NCBI RefSeq assembly: GCF_001545155.1
Contig: NZ_CP014226.1
Location: 482,626-546,625, forward strand
Reading direction: 5' to 3'
Origin: Halomonas chromatireducens
GTDB taxonomy: Bacteria; Pseudomonadota; Gammaproteobacteria; Pseudomonadales; Halomonadaceae
Length of the DNA: 64,000 bases
The translations under genes were made by a program, and so were the position numbers. Shown here in pieces: positions 7,448 to 17,077 of the stretch (positions within the stretch are counted from its first letter, which is position 1; every line of letters begins with the position of its first letter). The notes beneath the pieces were generated by a model that saw only the letters and a list, made by a program, of their open reading frames with translations, had not been told where the DNA came from and searched no databases.

Positions 7448-8787
7448 GTCAGCCCATCTCCGTACAGGTGGATGACGGCGACCTGGCCCTGCTCACCGAC
7501 CTCTACCAGTTGACCATGCTCCAGGCCTACTGGAAGGAGTCGATGCAGGAGCGGGCCACCTTCAGCCTCTACTTTCGCAAGCTGCCGCCCACCCGGCGCT
7601 TCATGCTCGCCTGCGGCCAGCAGCATGCCGCCGCACTGGCCAGTCGGCTGCGCTTCTCGTCATCCGCCCTGAGCCGACTGGCCGGCACCGGGAAGCTCGA
7701 CGATGCCTTCCTCGACTGGCTGGCCGGCTGGCGCTTCACCGGCGATATCTGGACCCTGCCGGAAGGGACGCCGGTGTTCCCGAACGAGCCCTTCCTGGAA
7801 GTGGATGCACCGATTGCCGAGGCACAGCTGCTCGAGAGCCTGATCATGAACCTGGTGCAGCTGGAAACGGTGCTGGCCTCCAAGGCCGTGCGCCTCGTCA
7901 TGGCCGCCCAGGGCCGGCCGGTGGTCGACTTCGGCATGCGCCGCATGCACGGTGTCGACGCGGCGGTACGCGGGGTGCGCGCCTACCGTACCGCGGGCCT
8001 AGCCGCCACCAGCAACGTGCTGGGCGGGCTGCGCCACGACCTGGAAATCAACGGCACCATGGCGCACAGCTACATCCTGGCCCATGACAGCGAGCGCGAG
8101 GCCTTCCGTGCCTTCGCCCGCCACTATCCGGACACCACCCTGCTGGTGGATACCCACGACACCCTGGAGGGTGTCCGCATGGTCATCGAGCTGATGGCGG
8201 AGGAGCCCGACCTGCGCGTCAGTGCGATTCGACTCGACTCCGGCGACCTGGGCGAACTCGCTCACCGCTCCCGCACCCTGCTTGACGAGGCCGGCTTCGA
8301 AGAGATCAAGATCATCGCCAGCAGTGGCCTCGATGAATACAGGATCCAGGAGCTTGTCGAGGACGGGGCGCCCATCGACGCCTTCGGCGTGGGCACGCAG
8401 ATGGGGGTCTCGGCCGACGCGCCGGTCATCGACCTCTCCTACAAGCTGGTGGAGTATGCGGGCATACCCCGGGTCAAGCACTCGACGGGCAAGGTCAACC
8501 TGCCCGGGCGCAAGCAGCTCTACCGGCGACGGGACGCCCAGGGCCGCTATGCCGGCGACATCATCGCCAGCCGCGACGAAGCGATCGTCGATGGCGAACC
8601 GCTGCTGGTGCCCCTGGTACAGGGCGGCAAGCTGGACGAGTCGGTCATGGCCATGGCCGCCGATGCCCGTGAACGGGTCCGAAACTCTCTCGCGGAGATG
8701 CCCGAGGCGCTGACCCGGCTCGCACCGGGCGAGAGCAACTACCCGGTGAAGCTCAGCGAGCAGTTGAAGCGCCTGCAGCAGCGGTGA
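7444..8787 (+). CDS. pncB: Nicotinate phosphoribosyltransferase
   Basis: A 447-residue NAPRTase converting nicotinate and PRPP to nicotinate mononucleotide, the committed step of nicotinate salvage. Signatures include LLTDLYQLTMLQAYW at the start, the substrate loop DFGMRRMHG, LVDTHDTLEGV, and the phosphate-binding IRLDSGDLGELAHRSR. The four-base overlap with pncA shows an operon supplying NAD from nicotinamide. Its length (447) is that of the bacterial pncB family with a compact C-terminus. A 114-base gap to the next gene (8788-8901) shows only a weak ATGCA/TGCAT stem and no clear terminator. Confidence 0.93.
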   Translation: MSQPISVQVDDGDLALLTDLYQLTMLQAYWKESMQERATFSLYFRKLPPTRRFMLACGQQHAAALASRLRFSSSALSRLAGTGKLDDAFLDWLAGWRFTGDIWTLPEGTPVFPNEPFLEVDAPIAEAQLLESLIMNLVQLETVLASKAVRLVMAAQGRPVVDFGMRRMHGVDAAVRGVRAYRTAGLAATSNVLGGLRHDLEINGTMAHSYILAHDSEREAFRAFARHYPDTTLLVDTHDTLEGVRMVIELMAEEPDLRVSAIRLDSGDLGELAHRSRTLLDEAGFEEIKIIASSGLDEYRIQELVEDGAPIDAFGVGTQMGVSADAPVIDLSYKLVEYAGIPRVKHSTGKVNLPGRKQLYRRRDAQGRYAGDIIASRDEAIVDGEPLLVPLVQGGKLDESVMAMAADARERVRNSLAEMPEALTRLAPGESNYPVKLSEQLKRLQQR

Positions 8788-8901
8788 TGGCGTCCCGGAG
8801 AACATGCAACAAGCGTGCATCGGGGAACCCAGGGTGCCTTCCCGTGCTCAGACTCCTTGTCACTTCGTCACTCCTTTCCTCACCACCCCATGTTGAGTCC
8901 C

Positions 8902-9636
8902 ATGAACCGACTGTTGCGCCCTCTCACCCTGCTGGCCTTGCCGCTGCTACTGCTGTCGCTGGGCAGCGCCCAGGCCATGGCGGCCCCGACGGCTGCCAAG
9001 CCCGCGTCGGTCAGCGATACCGAACGCCGGGTCACTCCCCAGCCCTTCGACGCGCGATACCGGCTGGAGGTGAGCGGCTGGCCCAACGCCTCCATCGAGC
9101 ACCGCTTGATCCGGGACAACCATCACTGGCAGAGCCGAATGAATGCCTCCATCGCCGTGGCTCGCGGCAATGAACGCAGCCGCTTCTTCCTGACCCCGGA
9201 AGGCGTTCGCTCGGTGAACTACGCCAGCGGTTATTCGTTGCTCGGCATCGGCGGCGACTACCGGCTCGGCAGCGACGAGCTGAGCGAGCTGCCCGATCGT
9301 CAGGCCGCCCTGTTCGACCTCTCCCTGAGCGCCCTGAATGGCAGTTGCCAGGAGGAGGCCGGCTGTCGCCTGGTCTATCAGGATCATCGTGGCCGTGAGG
9401 AGTCCCTCGACTACCGGGTGCACGACCGAGAGACGCTGAGCCTCCCGGCCGGCGAGTTCGAGGCGGTCAAGGTCGAGGTGATGGACCCGGAAACGCCTGA
9501 CCGGACGATGACCTTCCACTTCCACTCCGAGCTTCCCGGCTTGTTGCTGGCCGTGGACTATCGCCGCGACGGCAAGCGCAAGAGCCGGCTGCGGCTCACC
9601 TCTCTCGATACACCCCTCGACACCCAAGCCCCCTGA
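8902..9636 (+). CDS. Exported DUF3108 protein
   Basis: A 244-residue protein with a cleavable signal peptide (RLLRPLTLLALPLLLLSLGS, then AQA near residue 28) and a DUF3108 domain over most of the mature part, so it is probably periplasmic. DUF3108 proteins are widespread in proteobacteria, and their function is unknown; some sit beside purine-nucleotide or envelope genes. The mature part carries two cysteines spaced GSCQEEAGC, which could form a disulfide. ATG 8902 was chosen because it begins the hydrophobic signal; in-frame ATG 8890 is possible. It stands alone between pncB and lysO, followed by a strong hairpin at 9664-9712. Confidence 0.8.
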   Translation: MNRLLRPLTLLALPLLLLSLGSAQAMAAPTAAKPASVSDTERRVTPQPFDARYRLEVSGWPNASIEHRLIRDNHHWQSRMNASIAVARGNERSRFFLTPEGVRSVNYASGYSLLGIGGDYRLGSDELSELPDRQAALFDLSLSALNGSCQEEAGCRLVYQDHRGREESLDYRVHDRETLSLPAGEFEAVKVEVMDPETPDRTMTFHFHSELPGLLLAVDYRRDGKRKSRLRLTSLDTPLDTQAP

Positions 9637-9663
9637 CACGCTGCATGATCGCTTCTTCCCGGT

Positions 9664-9712
9664 GAGTGCCCCGTCGGCTCGATCGAGGCCGGTCGAGCCG
9701 ACGGCAGCACTC
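9664..9712 (+). terminator. Hairpin after DUF3108 gene
   Basis: A perfect 12-bp stem, CCGTCGGCTCGA (9671-9682) with TCGAGCCGACGG (9693-9704), and an outer GAGTGC/GCACTC pair (9664-9669, 9707-9712). It lies 28 bases after the stop. There is no T-tract, so it is either a weak or factor-assisted terminator, or a structured leader for the next gene. Confidence 0.5.
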
Positions 9713-9780
9713 GCCGCAAAAGGCTGCTAGAGTGTGGCGCTTTGTGCCGCCCGGCGGCCACGACAAGGGAAGAGGTCTCG

Positions 9781-10707
9781 ATGTTGAGCGGGCTGTTGAT
9801 CGTCCTTTTGCCGCTGCTGCTGGGCTACCTGGTGCCGGTTCGCCATGCCGGCCTGATGAACCTGATCAACCGCGGCGTCAACGCCTCGGTCTATCTCATT
9901 CTGCTGCTGATGGGGGTGAGCCTGGCCGGCCTAGAGGACCTGATGCGCGAGCTGTCGCGCATGGGCGGCCAGGCACTGCTGCTGTTCAGCGTCATTACTG
10001 CCGTCAACCTGGCGGCCCTCTGGTGGCTGTCTCGCCGGCTCGGGCTACGCTTCGACACCTCACCGGTCGTCGCCAATGCACCGACCACCAAGCTGGCCGC
10101 CCTGATCGGCTCCCTGGCGCTGGTCGCGGTGGTGGTCTTCGGTGTGCTGATCGGGCTCGCCCTGAGCTGGCTGGGCGGCCAGACCATCTTCCCCACCGCT
10201 GAACGGCTGGCCGAGTGGGCGCTCTATGCCCTGCTGGCACTGATCGGCTGCCAGCTGCGCAATTCGGGCATGCCGCTGCGCCAGATATTCCTCAACCGGC
10301 ACGGCCTGGCCATCGCCACGACCCTGGCCGCCAGTTCCCTGGTTGGCGGCCTGATCGCCGCCCCGCTCCTCGGCCTGAACTGGAACGAAGGACTGGCGCT
10401 GGCGTCCGGCTTCGGCTGGTATTCGCTCTCCGCCATTCTCATCGGGGACCAGTTGGGGCCACTGCTTGGCGGCGTGGCCTTCTTCAACGACCTGGCCCGT
10501 GAACTGTTGGCCTTCATCCTCATCCCGCTGCTGATCCACCGCCACGCGCCACTGGCCATCGGCTACGGTGGTGCGACCTCCATGGACTTCACCCTGCCGG
10601 TCATCCAGCAGCACGGCGGGGTGGCCTGTGTGCCGATCGCCGTGGTCAGCGGATTCATTCTTTCGCTGTTGTCGCCGCCCTTGATCCTCTTCTTCCTGTC
10701 GCTCTGA
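9781..10707 (+). CDS. lysO: LysO/YbjE-family lysine exporter
   Basis: A 308-residue inner-membrane protein of the DUF340/LysO family, which exports L-lysine and toxic analogues in E. coli. About eight hydrophobic segments are visible, beginning GLLIVLLPLLLGYLVPV. The second half has the conserved GFGWYSLSAILIGDQLGP and GGATSMDFTLPVIQQHGG motifs with acidic residues that E. coli LysO needs. GAGGTCTCG precedes ATG 9781. It is monocistronic, with the DUF3108 hairpin upstream and the sugar ABC operon starting 173 bases downstream. The lysine substrate is by family; the physiological role in this organism is not shown. Confidence 0.85.
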   Translation: MLSGLLIVLLPLLLGYLVPVRHAGLMNLINRGVNASVYLILLLMGVSLAGLEDLMRELSRMGGQALLLFSVITAVNLAALWWLSRRLGLRFDTSPVVANAPTTKLAALIGSLALVAVVVFGVLIGLALSWLGGQTIFPTAERLAEWALYALLALIGCQLRNSGMPLRQIFLNRHGLAIATTLAASSLVGGLIAAPLLGLNWNEGLALASGFGWYSLSAILIGDQLGPLLGGVAFFNDLARELLAFILIPLLIHRHAPLAIGYGGATSMDFTLPVIQQHGGVACVPIAVVSGFILSLLSPPLILFFLSL

Positions 10708-10817
10708 GCCGCGAGGCGACGACGCTGTCACAGCGGCAGAATGCGCGCCTCCGCTACACTTAGCCAAAAGTCTAGGTTGATCTCCGTGCCAATAAGCGGC
10801 TAACTGAGCGCCGACAA

Positions 10818-10833
10818 ACTTAATCGTTTAAGT
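10818..10833. promoter_or_regulatory. Candidate LacI-family operator before the glucoside ABC operon
   Basis: ACTTAATCGTTTAAGT has perfect six-base arms around a TCGT centre with CG on the dyad axis, the usual layout of LacI-family operators. It lies 48 bases before the binding-protein start and is strikingly A/T-rich for its surroundings. The cognate regulator is probably the LacI-type protein at 17078-18133. A weak TTGATC/CTAACT promoter is seen just upstream. Confidence 0.55.
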
Positions 10834-10880
10834 CCTCAAACAGCCAGCCCCATAAGAACAAGCCGACAAGGAAAACTGCC

Positions 10881-12146
10881 ATGCTCAAGAAGACACTGTT
10901 TCCCACGCTCATCATGGCTGGAGCCGCCGGTATCAGCCACGCCCAGGCCGCAGACCTGACCATCTCCTGTGGCGCCGTCGGCGCCGAGCTGACCCTCTGC
11001 CAGGAGGGTGTCAGAGCCTGGGAGGAAAAGACCGGCCACAGCGTCGATGTGGTCTCGACGCCGAACTCCTCCACCGAGCGCCTCTCCCTCTACCAGCAGA
11101 TTCTCTCCGCCAACTCCACCGACATCGACATCATGCAGATCGACGTGGTCTGGCCTGGCCTGCTCGCCAACCATCTGCTGGACCTGCGCGAGGTACTCGG
11201 CGACGAGGCCGGTGAGGGTCATTTCGAGACCATCATCGAGAACAACACCATAGACGGCCGACTGGTCGCCATGCCCTGGTTCACCGATGCCGGTGTGCTC
11301 TACTACCGTCAAGACCTGCTCGAGAAGCACGGCCATGAGGTGCCCAAAACCTGGGAGCAGCTCACAGAGACCGCCCGGGACATCCGCAATGCCGAGCGCG
11401 CCGAGGGTAGCGAGCGGATGCAGGGCTTCGTCTTCCAGGGCCGCGCCTACGAAGGCCTGACCGTCAACGCCCTGGAGTGGGTGGCAAGCCACGGCGGCGG
11501 CACCATCGTCGACAGTGAAGGTGAGATCACCATCGACAACCCCCAGGCCGCTGCCGCACTCGATCGCGCGGCGACCTGGATCGGTGATATCTCACCCAAC
11601 GGCGTCCTCAACTACACCGAGGAAGAAGCCCGAGGCGTGTTCCAGGGCGGCAACGCCGTGTTCATGCGCAACTGGCCTTACGCCTGGGCCCTGGCCCAGA
11701 GCGAGGACAGCGAGGTACGTGGCAAGGTCGGTGTGACCCAGTTGCCCTACAGCGGCGACGGTCAGAGTGCCGCCGGCCTCGGCGGCTGGAACCTGGCCGT
11801 CTCCCGCTACAGCGAGAATCCCGAGCTCGCCGTCGACCTGGTGGCCTTCCTCGCCGGCGAAGAGGAGCAGAAGCGTCGTGCCATTGCCGGCGCCTACAAC
11901 CCCACCCTGGAGTCGCTCTACAAGGATGAGGAGGTGCTCGAGGCGGTGCCCTTCTTCGGCGATCTCTACGAGACCTTCATCAATGCCGTGGCGCGTCCCT
12001 CCGCTCCCACCGGAGATGCCTACGGCCGCGTCAGCAATGCTTTCTTCAGTGCCGCCCATGACGTGCTGTCCGGCAACAAGACCGGTGAGCAGGCAGTCAG
12101 CGATCTCGATCGTGAACTCTCCCGCGTCAAGCGTCGCAACTGGTAA
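10881..12146 (+). CDS. aglE: Alpha-glucoside ABC transporter, substrate-binding protein
   Basis: A 421-residue family-1 sugar-binding protein with a signal peptide (LFPTLIMAGAAGISHAQA, cleaved near residue 23). The mature part begins ADLTISCGAVGAELTLCQEG. It resembles the AglE/ThuE binding proteins that deliver trehalose, sucrose or maltose to a periplasmic ABC importer. Motifs include DIMQIDVVWPGLLANHLLDL, TDAGVLYYRQDLLEKHG and AGLGGWNLAVSRYSENPELA. AAGGAAAAC precedes ATG 10881. Two permeases, an intracellular alpha-glucosidase and an ATPase follow in the order aglE-F-G-A-K, which fixes the role as uptake of alpha-glucosides. The exact sugar is not shown by sequence; maltose, sucrose and trehalose are all possible. 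Confidence 0.85.
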   Translation: MLKKTLFPTLIMAGAAGISHAQAADLTISCGAVGAELTLCQEGVRAWEEKTGHSVDVVSTPNSSTERLSLYQQILSANSTDIDIMQIDVVWPGLLANHLLDLREVLGDEAGEGHFETIIENNTIDGRLVAMPWFTDAGVLYYRQDLLEKHGHEVPKTWEQLTETARDIRNAERAEGSERMQGFVFQGRAYEGLTVNALEWVASHGGGTIVDSEGEITIDNPQAAAALDRAATWIGDISPNGVLNYTEEEARGVFQGGNAVFMRNWPYAWALAQSEDSEVRGKVGVTQLPYSGDGQSAAGLGGWNLAVSRYSENPELAVDLVAFLAGEEEQKRRAIAGAYNPTLESLYKDEEVLEAVPFFGDLYETFINAVARPSAPTGDAYGRVSNAFFSAAHDVLSGNKTGEQAVSDLDRELSRVKRRNW

Positions 12147-12162
12147 CCTCCTGGAGCCCGAA

Positions 12163-13140
12163 ATGTCGACTCCCGTAACCGAAAGCGCGCCGATCGCAGC
12201 GCGCCACCTGGCAAGGCACAAGCGCAGCACCAAGGTGCGTCGCCAGAGGGTGCGTGCCGCCTGGATCTTTCTGGCCCCGATGCTGGTCGTCCTTGTCCTG
12301 GTTGCGGGCTGGCCGCTGCTGCGCACCTTCTACTTCAGTTTTACCGATGCCTCCCTGTCCGACCTGAGCGATACCCTGTTCATTGGACTGGAGAACTATC
12401 TGATATATGAAGATGGTCGCTGGTACGGCGTGCTGGCCGACCCCATCTGGTGGCGCGCCGTCTGGAACACCGTCTACTTCTCGGTGGTCTCGGTCTCGCT
12501 GGAGGTGGTGTTCGGCATCATCGTGGCGCTGGTGCTCAACGCCGAGTTCAAGGGTCGCACGCTGGTGCGTGCCGCGGTGCTGATCCCCTGGGCGATCCCC
12601 ACCATCGTCTCGGCGCAGATGTGGGCCTGGATGCTCAACGACCAGTTCGGGATCATCAACCACCTGCTGATGGTGATCGGGATCATCGGCGAGCCGATCG
12701 CCTGGACGGCGGATGCCGACTATTCCATGTGGGCGGTGATCATGGTCGACGTGTGGAAGACCACCCCCTTCGTCGCCCTGCTGGTGCTGGCCGCCCTGCA
12801 GATGCTGCCCAAGGACTGCTATGAGGCCGCCGAGGTCGACGGCATCCATCCGGTAAAGGTCTTCTTCAGGGTCACCCTGCCGCTGATCACCCCGGCGCTG
12901 ATGGTGGCGGTGATCTTCCGCCTGCTCGACGCCCTGCGCGTGTTCGACGTCATCTACGTGCTGACCTCCAACTCCACCAGCACCATGTCAATGTCGATCT
13001 ACGCACGCCAGCAGCTGGTCGAGTTCCAGGACGTGGGCTACGGTAGCGCCGCCTCCACCCTGCTGTTCCTGATCATCGCCCTTGCAACCATCGCCTACCT
13101 CTACCTCGGTCGCAATCAACTGAAACTGGGAGGCGACTGA
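12163..13140 (+). CDS. aglF: Alpha-glucoside ABC transporter permease 1
   Basis: A 325-residue inner-membrane permease with six predicted membrane spans after a basic N-terminal tail (RHKRSTKVRRQRVRAAWIF). The MalF-type EAA loop for ATPase contact reads EAAEVDGIHPVKVFFRVTLP near residue 225. The start is ATG 12163, after CTGGAG and 16 bases after the binding-protein stop; a longer frame upstream overlaps aglE and is not used. It ends with a TGATG overlap into the second permease. It pairs with aglG to form the channel. Confidence 0.88.
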   Translation: MSTPVTESAPIAARHLARHKRSTKVRRQRVRAAWIFLAPMLVVLVLVAGWPLLRTFYFSFTDASLSDLSDTLFIGLENYLIYEDGRWYGVLADPIWWRAVWNTVYFSVVSVSLEVVFGIIVALVLNAEFKGRTLVRAAVLIPWAIPTIVSAQMWAWMLNDQFGIINHLLMVIGIIGEPIAWTADADYSMWAVIMVDVWKTTPFVALLVLAALQMLPKDCYEAAEVDGIHPVKVFFRVTLPLITPALMVAVIFRLLDALRVFDVIYVLTSNSTSTMSMSIYARQQLVEFQDVGYGSAASTLLFLIIALATIAYLYLGRNQLKLGGD

Positions 13141-13982
13141 TGACCTCGCGCCAGCTCTCCAAACACGCCACCCGCATCGGTTTCTGGGTACTGGTAGCCC
13201 TGATCGTCGTGATCGCGGTCTTTCCGTTCTACTATGCGGTAAAGACCTCCTTCACCCCCTCCAGCGAGCTTTTCCGGGTCGAGCTATGGCCCTCTCGCCT
13301 GGATTTCACCAACTACGTGCAGATCTTCAGCCAGCGCAGCTTCCTGCAGGCGATCTTCAACTCGATCCTGGTTGCCACCAGCGTGGTGTTCATCGCCCTG
13401 CTACTCGGTATCACGGCCTCCTATGCCCTGGGGCGAGTGCGCTTTCGCGGGCGCAGCACCGTGCTGCTGGTGATCCTGGGTGTTTCGATGTTCCCCCAGG
13501 TGGCAGTGCTCTCCGGCCTGTTCGAGGACATCCGTGCGCTCAACCTCTACAACAACCCGGGCGCGCTGATTCTCAGCTATACCATCTTCACCCTGCCCTT
13601 CACCGTCTGGGTGCTGACCACCTTCATGCGCCAGCTGCCCATGGAACTCGAGGAGGCCGCCATCATGGATGGCGCCACCCCCTGGGTCATCATCACCAAG
13701 GTGTTCCTGCCGCTGATGTGGCCGGCCATGGCGACGACAGGCCTGCTCGCCTTCATCGCTGCGTGGAACGAGTTCCTCTTCGCCCTGACCTTCACCCTCA
13801 CCGACAGCCAGCGCACCGTGCCGGTCGCCATCGCCCTGCTCTCCGGCGGCAGCGCCTACGAGCTGCCCTGGGGGCCGATCATGGCAGCCTCGGTGGTGGT
13901 CACGGTGCCGCTGGTGGTGCTGGTGATCATCTTCCAGCGGCGCATTGTCTCCGGCCTTACCGCCGGTGCGGTCAAGGGCTAA
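13140..13982 (+). CDS. aglG: Alpha-glucoside ABC transporter permease 2
   Basis: A 280-residue MalG-type permease with about six membrane segments. The EAA loop is EEAAIMDGATPWVIITKVFL near residue 170. The ATG overlaps the stop of aglF by one base, so translation is coupled. Start YAVKTSFTPSSELF and end AGAVKG are typical of the AglG/ThuG group. The channel is completed by aglF and energised by the ATPase at 15901. It is followed by a 204-base gap holding a hairpin repeat before aglA. Confidence 0.88.
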   Translation: MTSRQLSKHATRIGFWVLVALIVVIAVFPFYYAVKTSFTPSSELFRVELWPSRLDFTNYVQIFSQRSFLQAIFNSILVATSVVFIALLLGITASYALGRVRFRGRSTVLLVILGVSMFPQVAVLSGLFEDIRALNLYNNPGALILSYTIFTLPFTVWVLTTFMRQLPMELEEAAIMDGATPWVIITKVFLPLMWPAMATTGLLAFIAAWNEFLFALTFTLTDSQRTVPVAIALLSGGSAYELPWGPIMAASVVVTVPLVVLVIIFQRRIVSGLTAGAVKG

Positions 13983-14024
13983 TCCCATGATGCCAGATCA
14001 TCGCAGTTGAGTTGCTGAGGGACG

Positions 14025-14120
14025 CTGGGGACAGGTCGACGCGAAGCTCATTCTTCAGGGATGAAGAATGGAGCGCCCAAGGAAGGGTTCACAGCGTCTT
14101 CGCAGAGCGCCTGTCACCAG
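14025..14120 (-). repeat. Long-hairpin intergenic repeat, copy 2
   Basis: The same architecture as the element at 2904-2994, in opposite orientation. Outer arms CTGGGGACAGG (14025-14035) plus GCGAAG (14041-14046) pair with CTTCGC (14098-14103) plus CCTGTCACCAG (14110-14120). An inner perfect hairpin CATTCTTC/GAAGAATG lies at 14049-14070 with a six-base loop. The conserved core on the minus strand is GCTGTGAACCCTTCCTTG, versus GCTGTGAATACCTCCCTG in copy 1. Stem sequences differ but pairing is kept, which argues for structural selection or a mobile repeat family. Confidence 0.75.
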
Positions 14121-14186
14121 GGTAGTCCTGGGCCTCGACACGGTTACCCGAGAAGGCTGTACAACGCCATGTTTCAAGGAAATCCG

Positions 14187-15806
<1,620 letters not shown>

Positions 15807-15810
15807 GACA

Positions 15811-15846
15811 CGCTCATAACAACGCTCATAACAGTGCTCATAACAA
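15811..15846 (+). repeat. Three tandem 12-bp repeats
   Basis: CGCTCATAACAA, CGCTCATAACAG and TGCTCATAACAA follow one another without gaps in the 94-base space between aglA and the ATPase gene. The period is close to one helical turn. They are A/T-rich compared with the neighbourhood. They could be a slippage product, or protein or RNA-binding sites tuning ATPase expression. No function is shown. Confidence 0.7.
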
Positions 15847-15900
15847 CACTGCCGGTCCGTCACGAGGCAACCCATCAGCGGGCCGGCAAGGAGATACTCC

Positions 15901-17010
15901 ATGGCAAGCGTCAAACTCGACAAGGTCAACAAGGTCTTCGGCAGCACCCATATCATCAAGGATGTGGACCTGGCCATCGGTGACGGCGAATTCGTGGTCT
16001 TCGTCGGCCCCTCCGGCTGCGGCAAGTCCACCCTGCTGCGGCTGATCGCCGGGCTGGAATCGATCAGCGACGGCGAGCTCTCCATCGGCAACACCGTGGT
16101 CAACGATCTGCCGCCTCGGGAGCGCGGTGTCGGCATGGTGTTCCAGTCCTATGCCCTCTATCCGCATATGACGGTCTACGAGAACATGGCCTTCGGGCTC
16201 AAGCTGGCCAAGGCATCCCAGGAAACCGTTCATGAACGGGTCATGGCCACCGCCCGCATCCTGCAGCTGGAGGAACTGCTGGAGCGCAAGCCCAAGGCGC
16301 TCTCCGGCGGCCAGCGCCAGCGCGTCGCGATGGGCCGGGCCATGGCGCGCGAACCCCGCATCCTGCTGTTCGACGAGCCACTCTCGAACCTGGACGCTTC
16401 GCTGCGGGTCCAGATGCGCAACGAGATCGCCCGCCTGCACCAGCGTCTCGAGTCCACCATGATCTACGTCACCCACGATCAGGTGGAAGCCATGACCCTG
16501 GCCGACAAGATCGTGGTACTCAATGGTGGCCGTATCGAACAGGTAGGCAGCCCCCATGAGCTCTACCAGCGCCCGGCGACCCGATTCGTGGCCGGCTTCA
16601 TCGGCTCACCGACCATGAATTTCATGCCGGCAAAACTACTCGAAGCCGACGCATCGGGCTGTCGTGTCAGCGCCAGCGGCATGGCCCAACTCGACCTGCC
16701 CCAGAATGCTGTCGGCCAGGCCAAGGGCGCCGGCCTGACGATCGGCGTACGCCCCGAGCACCTGCGCCTGACCGAGGCCCAGGGGGGCGTCAACAGCTTC
16801 GAGATCGTCAACGTCGAGTACCTGGGCAACGAGGTCTATGTCTACCTCGACCCCAAGGAGGGCGACACCCTGCTGATCCAGCGCAGCGAGGCGCCCACCC
16901 ACTGGTCGGTCGGGCAGCGTGTCGCTCTGGCCCCGGACCCGGCGCATGTCCATCTGTTCGACGGCGAAGGCCGGGCGCTCCCGGTCAAGACCGTAAGCGC
17001 CGTGGCATGA
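15901..17010 (+). CDS. aglK: Sugar ABC transporter ATPase (UgpC/MalK type)
   Basis: A 369-residue ATPase energising the alpha-glucoside importer. Walker A is GPSGCGKST near residue 40, the ABC signature LSGGQRQR near 135, Walker B ILLFDEP near 155, and the switch histidine is in VTHDQVEAMTLAD. From about residue 240 there is a TOBE/OB regulatory domain (VGVRPEHLRL type). AAGGAGATACTCC precedes ATG 15901. MalK-type ATPases of this group can serve several importers and can be inhibited by glucose-repression signals, but nothing here shows that. It is the last structural gene before the LacI-type regulator. Confidence 0.9.
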   Translation: MASVKLDKVNKVFGSTHIIKDVDLAIGDGEFVVFVGPSGCGKSTLLRLIAGLESISDGELSIGNTVVNDLPPRERGVGMVFQSYALYPHMTVYENMAFGLKLAKASQETVHERVMATARILQLEELLERKPKALSGGQRQRVAMGRAMAREPRILLFDEPLSNLDASLRVQMRNEIARLHQRLESTMIYVTHDQVEAMTLADKIVVLNGGRIEQVGSPHELYQRPATRFVAGFIGSPTMNFMPAKLLEADASGCRVSASGMAQLDLPQNAVGQAKGAGLTIGVRPEHLRLTEAQGGVNSFEIVNVEYLGNEVYVYLDPKEGDTLLIQRSEAPTHWSVGQRVALAPDPAHVHLFDGEGRALPVKTVSAVA

Positions 17011-17077
17011 GCGGGACTGTCGCGGCCACGACCGGGGCGGTATGCTTGGCATGCACTCATTAGCAGGAAAAGAAAAA

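Noticed and set aside
14061..14186. Longer N-terminus for the alpha-glucosidase
   Set aside because: It would pass through the hairpin repeat; the family start and a ribosome-binding site are at 14187.
15811..15846. CRISPR array
   Set aside because: Units are only 12 bases, directly tandem without spacers, and no cas genes are present.
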